A DNA stretch of 64,000 bases from Podocnemis expansa. Lineage: Eukaryota; Chordata; Testudines; Podocnemididae. Positions 57,684 to 64,000 of the stretch are shown here, one piece after another (position 1 is the stretch's first letter; each line of letters starts with the position of its first letter). Below the pieces are notes generated by a model that was not told the DNA's origin, ran no database searches, and worked only from the letters and a program-made list of their open reading frames with translations. The position numbers were made by a program, and so were the translations under genes. The stretch spans positions 3,303,110-3,367,109 of the forward strand of contig ML682088.1 in assembly GCA_007922195.1 (NCBI GenBank), read 5' to 3'.

Positions 57684-58884
57684 CTCTCTGCTTAAATGAA
57701 TCCCATTCTTTGTGGAAGACAACACTCAACAGCATGCCCACTACCATCTCCCAAGTCTGGTGTTACCCTGCAAAAGGTGCTTTCCATGCTATCTTGACAG
57801 AGAAGACAACAGACTAGACTGGAAGCAGTAATAGGCAGATTGAAAGCATGGGGAGAGGGATCCCTGATCTGCATGTATTTATATACATTATATAACCCCA
57901 GCTCCCACCCTAATGATCACAGAGGTGCCACTGAGAGAAGGAATTCCCCATAACACAGCTACCCCAAGTCCTTGGCCAGTGTGATGAAATGGCAGAGAGG
58001 CATTATGTGTACCACTTCTGAATTTTGGATGATTTTATAAAAGTGTACCATAAAATTATTATGTCATGAAAAGCCCATATGGATCCTCCCCCATAGTAAT
58101 AGGGTTACATCATGTCTCTACCAGGCACAGAGACACCAGTGAAATCAGCCCTCATTTATCAATGTAAAACACCTTAATGCAATAGACTTGATCTAAGAAA
58201 AGATATTTCCTCACCGTGTCTGAAGGAAGAGGGGTTGGGACTAGTGGAAAATCACCAAAGGGAAGAACAAAAGAAGGAAATTAACCCACCAAGAGTCTAT
58301 AAAGGCATTTATAAGAGTGGGGGTGGGGGAACTGGGAGAGAGCCATTTTGCTCCAAGTAAAGATGAGGGAGACTGCTGCAGGGCCAGGTAGGCAAGGGGC
58401 AGAGGACCCCTGGAGGAGTTAAAGCATCAGCCAGAAGATTCATGCCTTTGGGCTGAAATTTTGAGAGAGGAAAGTGTTTAAATATGGAGCAGTCTGCTCT
58501 GTGTCCAGAGGGGCACCCTAAGAACATGCTAAGGGCCCCTAAGATGAGATGGGGCAGTAATTGACTCTGTTCAAGCTCTCAGAGCTTAAAACGCTAGTGG
58601 TAATTCAGTGCACAGAGGCTTGGACTTCTCTCATTTCAATCCTAGTGGGCAGCCAGGAAGGGGAGGGAATCCCTGGTAACACGGCTATCTACAGGAATCA
58701 GCGCAGCCTACATATATTAGCCTTTTGGGGCCTGCTAACTTCATAAGGCACACGCAGTGCATTTAATAGTCTAATGCCCTAACAGCAATAAAATAGTAGT
58801 GCACAATTATTGTACATCGCCGCTTCCTTTCTGTTATAAGGCCAAAGATCTAATAACATCAGTAAAATTCAAAACCATGCTCAC

Positions 58885-59042
58885 CCCAGAGAGCCATGAA
58901 AATGGAGAAGAAGACTGTTGCAGGGTTGTCAAATAAGTGGCTAGCTCGTGCTGTAGCACATGCTGTGCTGAGGTTCCAGTAGTCGCAAGACTTGTCGCAT
59001 AGAGGGCACATGGTGAAGGCGTTGCGTTCATCACACATCTCT
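58885..59042 (-). CDS. ANO2: Anoctamin-2 coding exon (extracellular Cys-rich loop and start of helix 2)
   Basis: Anoctamin-2 is a calcium-activated chloride channel of the plasma membrane. Read on the minus strand, this exon gives [20 protein letters not shown] followed by [20 protein letters not shown] and [12 protein letters not shown]. That is the cysteine-rich loop between helices 1 and 2 and the first half of helix 2 of the TMEM16 family. The [19 protein letters not shown] stretch fits ANO2 better than ANO1. The 3' boundary is clear: TGG-G is followed by the donor GTGAGC (58879-58884), leaving one base (phase 1) to start an Ala codon finished by the next exon. The 5' boundary lies at a TAGTAG tandem acceptor after a T-rich tract, so the exon starts at 59042 or 59045. 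There is no stop or frameshift. The preceding exon is not recognisable in the window. Confidence 0.9.
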
Positions 59043-59153
59043 CTACTACAAAATAACAAAGGCAAAGATGTCACAATTTATTTCCAAGGAAAGAAGATCC
59101 ATTTGCTCTTCGTGTTTTAGTGTGGAAGGCATATCTTTCAGCAATACCTAGCT

Positions 59154-59307
59154 CAGGCCTTGACAAATCAGTTTCTGGTCACTGTGGCGACCAGTTTTAG
59201 TAGCCTGTCACCTAACTACACTGCAGAAATGTAATGGAGGAGAGCCCTCTGGCAACCAAAAGTAAAATTGCTGGCACCCAGCTGTGAGCCACTTTTGTGC
59301 ACCCCTG
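59154..59307. mobile_element. hAT MITE, 154 bp
   Basis: Ends CAGGCCTTGACAAATCAG / CACTTTTGTGCACCCCTG are inverted repeats. Flanks ACCTAGCT / GCCTACTG match weakly. It lies about 110 bp upstream (gene sense) of the ANO2 Cys-loop exon. Confidence 0.65.
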
Positions 59308-59830
59308 GCCTACTGATTGCATGATGTATAGAGTACACATGCTGGGAGATACTGTGCTGAAGGAAAAACAATGCAAAATAATAAATCAATCTGAACACTA
59401 CATTTTATTGCAGAAAACTATGTCTTAAATATCACAAAAAGACATCAAAGTGAACACGGACATCTCAAGTCTGATGACACAATTTGAGACACAGGAAATG
59501 CAGATCAGTTTTTGAATGCATGAGAAAAGATGAAGTAAGGTGACTTTCATGGGTTAAATTCTGACTTCCTCTGGACAATACACACATCTCTAAACATAGA
59601 CCAACATAACAAACAAGAACACGTGCTAAATGCCACATTCATCTGTGCACAAATCCTGGCTAGTATTATGTTAAATATTTGGCCACATGCAAAGAAGAGG
59701 AAATATGGTTCCACAAATCTGCATGACACCTTATAAAGCTCTTACACGCACCCAGGCACACTAGTTCTTCCATGTCACAGATGGAACCAATAACTTGGCT
59801 GCTGTGTGCAAAGCATTTTGCAGGATATGT

Positions 59831-59910
59831 TGGGCCAGATTCTCCACTGATATAAACCAGCATGCCTCCATTGAAGGCAAAAGATTTACAGCAGCTGAAG
59901 ATTTGGCCCA
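59831..59910. repeat. Palindromic MITE, 80 bp
   Basis: TGGGCCAGATTCTCCACTG / CAGCTGAAGATTTGGCCCA are inverted ends around GCCTCCATTGAAGGC. Confidence 0.6.
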
Positions 59911-61383
59911 CTAACAATGATCCAGTCTTTCACAAACACTAGATTTTGGACGACACGTGCTGGTTTCTTCCATGCTGCATTTTACTTGTGGAACACTTGA
60001 CAAAACACTGGGTGTTTTCTCAAGGTATTCTTTTGGCATGATGACTCTCTGTAGCATGCTCTGCTATGAAACTTTGGCCAAGATTTCCTAAAGTTATTAT
60101 TTATTTTAAAGACCTCTATTTTTGGGTGCCCAATCTGAGATACCTTAAAGGAGGTTGATTTTGAGAAGATGTGTGTTAAGCACTTCCTAAAAATCAGTTC
60201 TTCTAAAGGAATCTCAAGTTGGGTATCAAAAAAATTATAGCACCCACACGCCAGTCAATCAGTTCTGAAAATGCTGGCCACCTTGTCTAATCTTTCTAGA
60301 CCCAAAAGAATATGTGAGAACTTCTGCCAGAGTTTTACTCAATCATTTGCTTTTTTAGGGGAAAACAAATGCTAATCTAAATTTCCAAAAAGTGATGAAG
60401 TGTACTTTAGAATTGTAAAGCTTTCCCTCTTGGCTCATGCGTTCAACCCCAAATTGTATTTGCTGTAGCTTCAATTACATCATTTGACATAGTACAAGCA
60501 AACATTCATTCTCACAAAGACAGTAGCCCCACCCAGAATTACAAAGATACTGTAATCTTGACCTGTATTTCTACAAACTACTGTGAATATTTTCCAGATT
60601 TTTTAAAATGGTTATTTAAATGGTTTTAATATGCATTGCTATATACTAGAATTTTATTCCATTATCTATTGTCTTTAATTTATCACCACAGTTTTCCTCT
60701 GGATAGGCAAAAACCTCCTGATGTTACCATGTAATCCCCTCACAGTCACTCAAAGTGGCTCTGTATGCAAAATCTTTATGCTCACTTGGAGTCCCACTGA
60801 GGTCAGAGGTCATGTACTCAGCTGACTTTTCCATAGATGGAGTTGCATAATCATGGCCTAATGGGAAAACTTACAAGTCTGCTTCACTGACATTAGGTAT
60901 ATGACAGAATGGATCACATGATGATTACCTATCCTTTTAATTTCCTCTGTGTGACACATTGCACTCCATGTACACCCTTATGGTATGATTGTGTATCCTT
61001 CATGTTCACCCTTACAGTGTAACCATGTATTATTTAATGTGAATATATGTCATGTAAAGTATTTTTGAATGTTCATAACATACTGATCATTATTGTTATA
61101 GAAGTATGTTTCTTGTGCTGTCATATGCATGGTTATGAAGCTCTGCTATGTAATATTCCCAAATACACATCTCACATGGCTTGAGGAAGATCTAGACAAA
61201 CACTAAAAGCAGCAAAGCGATTCATGCCTCACTAAGACATGCATAAAATAATCCAGCCCTTCCAAGAATAATGGACTAACCTAAACATCAGTAAGGGGAT
61301 ACACATTTGACTCAAGTGGAAGAAGCCATGCTCACCATTCTCTGTGACCTCTCAGGGCATGGAGAGGAAACTTGTTAAAAGAG

Positions 61384-61421
61384 AAACAAACAAGGAGTCC
61401 TGTGGTACCTTTAAAGACTAA
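61384..61421 (-). repeat. PLE terminal repeat, short fragment
   Basis: AACAAGGAGTCCTGTGGTACCTTTAAAGACTAAGAGG. Only the distal segment is present. Confidence 0.7.
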
Positions 61422-62039
61422 GAGGACACATTTTGATCTGTCTCTCCCCCCCCCATCTATAAAACATCAAGCAATGGAAGGAACCCACAGGGGGAGGGCC
61501 TGGCTAAATGAGTTCAGGCAGCCTATGGTGAGCATTATGTGACTTTGTAAGGTTACTGAAAACATTAAATTTAGTTTAGAATGTGATTTGCTTTTATTAC
61601 ATCCTAATCAAATCTAATTTATATTCCTCCAGTTTACAATTGCTGAAAATTGTTCTGTGCTTAAACTGATTTATTTCTTTTATCTAAAGCAATGTGTATG
61701 GTTTCAGCATGTGTAGATACTTCATTTAAAGTGACAAAACAGATGCATATCAATTTCTTTGACAAATTGACAAACTAATATGAGTTTGCAAAGTTCAGTG
61801 GATAGCACTGAACATTGCAAGATGGAAGTTCCTAGGGTTGCATCTGGGACTGGTGGTGGTTGCTCTGGTTCATTCTATTGCATAATACCATGCATGGCTG
61901 GCCAAAAGCTCTCACTAAGTTAAAGGCCACTTGCTTGCAGGAGGGTGTACATAGGGTGACCATGAAGTGGGTGGTTCACACAGTGAGGCAGAACAAGATG
62001 GGCTCCGGCAGTGAGGGATTGGGGTAATGCAGCTATATA

Positions 62040-62168
62040 CCGGTCCAGATTGTGAAGGAGAACATCGCATTCTGAAGTATCTGACACTGGTCACTGTCAG
62101 AAGACAGGATACTGAACTATACTGACCATCGGTCTGACCAAGTATGGTCAGTCTTATGTTCTTATGCT
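62040..62168 (+). mobile_element. CR1 3' end fragment
   Basis: The sequence GTCAGAAGACAGGATACTG...CATCGGTCTGACCAAGTATGGTCAGTCTTATGTTCTTATG is the familiar turtle-type CR1 3' terminus, ending in the TTCTTATG microsatellite-like tail. The 5' limit is approximate. Confidence 0.8.
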
Positions 62169-62520
62169 CAGGGGCATCGCTGGTGCCTGGCACAGAAGGC
62201 ACATACCCCAAGTGTCCAGGCTGGTCCTGTCCCCGACTGGGTACCCAGGGCTGGGGCACCCGCTGCAGTGCCTGGCTCTCTGGGCCCCAGCCCTGGCCGG
62301 GGATTGAGACCAAGACACCTTCAATGGTACCCACTTCTCCCGGCAGGGGATTGAGGCTGGGATGCCCGTGGTGGTGCCCAAACCTCACTAGGGATCCGAG
62401 GCCAGCGTGGAGGTGGCAGGAGCCCAATGCACAACTGGGCCCAGGGCACCAGATCATAGCCTAGGGGGTGTCGCCCCTGCCTGGGGGCGGGGCCTGTGCC
62501 CCAGGTCTTTCCCCAGGGCA
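62169..62520. other. GC-rich block next to the CR1 3' end
   Basis: It begins with CAGGGGCATCGCTGG immediately after the CR1 tail and has GTCGCCCCTG at about 62470, which is an inverted match to the start. It may be a GC-rich hAT-like element, but a TSD was not confirmed. The open frames across it are probably composition effects. Confidence 0.35.
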
Positions 62521-64000
62521 GCAACGTTCCTGTGTATGCTTAAAAAGTGTCAAATTTTTAACTATCTAACCATTGCAATGTTTGCTTATTTGTTAGCAAC
62601 TGATAAATAGCAAATTACCAAAAGATTCCTGCTTTTACACTTTTTTCACTGAAAAGTGGACATTTACATTACTGTGGCAGATTGACTAAAACCTTTGTTT
62701 ATTCATATACATATCAGAGAGAAAAACAAAATGACTGTTTTGATAACCAGGAAATAGAGAATACTGCAAATTCCAAAATGTGGAAAAGGCACACACTAAA
62801 TTTTGCTCAATGGACTCATGCAAAGAACTCGACTTTCTCAGGACTAAGAAAGTGGCATAAGGCCTTTGAAGAGAATGGAAAAACTTCCCTTCTCTTGATT
62901 TCAGTGAACTTTGCACTACAACCTAATCATGGAAGTAAGGTAAGCAGGACTTTACTTATTCTTTATACACATAGGCATTATGATCCAACTGTCCTTATAT
63001 TAATGTTTATATAAATCAACACTGCTCTATATTTAAATAGGACTAGTCAAAAAATGAAAAACTAGCTTTGTGAAACATCTCCTAATTAAGGCTCTTTGTT
63101 TTGGTTGTTTCAATGTATTTCAAGTCATTTTCATTTATTTGAAGTTTCTTAATCCTCCCCATTCTTTCCTTCATTGAAAACCTCTGGGTTTTTTCAATTA
63201 TTGGAAGCCTTCAGTGCATGAAAAGAATGGCAGTTAGTTGGGTACAATTTTTCAGAACATTTTCTCTTTTTTTTTTCAAATATCAAAGAATTTTTCTTAT
63301 GAAAAACAAAAATTTTGGATTCTGTTAAAATATTTTTGCAGTTGGGGATGGATGAGCAGAATACATTTTTAATGGAAAAATCCTTTTTATTTTAAAAATG
63401 TTTACCACACTTTAATATTAATTTTTCAGACTATTCATGTAAATAGACTTCATATTGTATTTGAACAATATCACTTATTCCAAAGGCATCACAACATACC
63501 AAGTTGCAAAACTCTTGATACATATTATTTATCTCTGGAAATCTGTACTAAAACAGCTGCAGTTATTTCACTGCGATCCCATATGCATATAAGAACACTG
63601 AAATAATCTTCTTCAGACCAAAAAGCTTCCTTTGTGTGTTTACATGAATGCAATAAACTCACTGAGTGTGTTTATTTCAAAGACTGAACCACTGAAGATC
63701 CAAATAAACACATTCTATTGCATTTCATTCAAATATTACACATGTGCAAATGTGCACATATTGTGTATGTGTGATATGAGAATGAAATAAAGTGGAATAT
63801 GACCATATGTTTATTTGGCTATTCAACAGTGTGGTCACTGAAATAAATACATTCAGCAAGTTTATTGCATTCTTTAAAACACATAAAGGGGCATTCTTTG
63901 GTCTGAATAAGATTATTTCAATGTTCTTAAATGTATCTAGGATCCTAGTGAAATAAATGAAGCTGTATTATACAGGTCTGCTTGTTAATACTACACAAAT

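Larger units (their letters stand above)
49107..58884 (-). other. ANO2: ANO2 intron between the EEEE and Cys-loop exons
   Basis: This 9,778-bp phase-1 intron has donor GTGAGC at its gene-5' end and acceptor CCATTAAG at its gene-3' end. It holds nested MITEs, LTR-like sequence, hAT elements and a pair of related 90-bp segments (51330 and 53205). Nothing recognisable was found in about 50570-51330, 51560-53200, 53300-53645, 54900-55540, 56390-57120 and 57690-58880. Confidence 0.9.
59046..64000 (-). other. ANO2: ANO2 intron (partial), upstream of the Cys-loop exon
   Basis: Inferred intron running off the window. It holds a small hAT (59154-59307), a palindromic MITE (59831-59910), a short PLE repeat piece (61384), a CR1 3' end (about 62040-62168) and a GC-rich block (62169-62520). 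The exon expected to encode helix 1 was not seen. Nothing recognisable was found in 59310-59830, 59910-61380, 61440-62030 and 62530-64000, which are AT-rich. Confidence 0.7.

Noticed and set aside
61915..62457. 180-codon open frame on the minus strand
   Set aside because: It spans the CR1 3' end and a GC-rich block, with no domain, splice context or codon signal. Long frames here are explained by composition.
62144..62464. 106-codon plus-strand frame
   Set aside because: Same GC-rich block as the 180-codon frame on the other strand. Both cannot be real, and neither has support.

Overview
This window is vertebrate nuclear DNA and very probably comes from a turtle. The evidence is the repeat set: CR1 LINE debris, a Penelope-like element (PLE) with a GIY-YIG endonuclease, many short PLE terminal-repeat copies, a tRNA-Val-derived SINE with a CR1-like tail, and many hAT and small inverted-repeat elements. 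A softshell turtle is possible, but I cannot fix the species. There are no operons, CRISPR arrays or other prokaryotic features.

The only host gene I can support is an anoctamin on the minus strand, best matched to ANO2 (TMEM16B, a calcium-activated chloride channel). Three consecutive coding exons are visible. The first (58885-59042, or to 59045) encodes the cysteine-rich extracellular loop and the start of membrane helix 2. The second (49024-49106) encodes the rest of helix 2 and an acidic tail. The third (25550-25633) encodes part of the cytosolic loop before helix 3. Their splice sites and codon phases agree (phase 1, then phase 0). Everything else is intron: more than 25 kb downstream of the third exon, 23.4 kb, 9.8 kb, and about 5 kb upstream of the first exon.

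Layout by region. 0-5 kb: hAT elements at 709-1250 and 3750-3946, PLE terminal repeats, and a SINE at 4542-4669. 5.5-7.7 kb: a decayed CR1 (endonuclease and reverse transcriptase). 8.6-9.9 kb: two small inverted-repeat elements and a hAT. 12.6-15 kb: a 5'-truncated PLE bounded by a 358-bp inverted duplication of its own 3' end. 16.7-21.4 kb: hAT elements with target-site duplications (TSDs) and LTR-like sequence. 23-25 kb: two 474/475-bp hAT copies in opposite orientation, one nested in a PLE repeat. 25.5 kb: ANO2 exon. 26.7-44.9 kb: SINEs, LTR-like pieces, and a family of roughly 0.4-0.5 kb elements with GGCTATGTCCACAC ends. 47-51.6 kb: a small hAT, an ANO2 exon, nested ancient repeats and a MITE inside a MITE. 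53.6-57.7 kb: LTR-like and hAT elements. 58.9 kb: ANO2 exon. 59-62.5 kb: small elements, a CR1 3' end and a GC-rich block.

No new protein-coding system is apparent. The most notable signals are structural: hammerhead-ribozyme-like cores in the PLE repeats, the inverted PLE architecture, a terminal-inverted-repeat family with consistent 3-bp TSDs, several datable nested insertions, and a tandem TAGTAG splice acceptor on the ANO2 exon.
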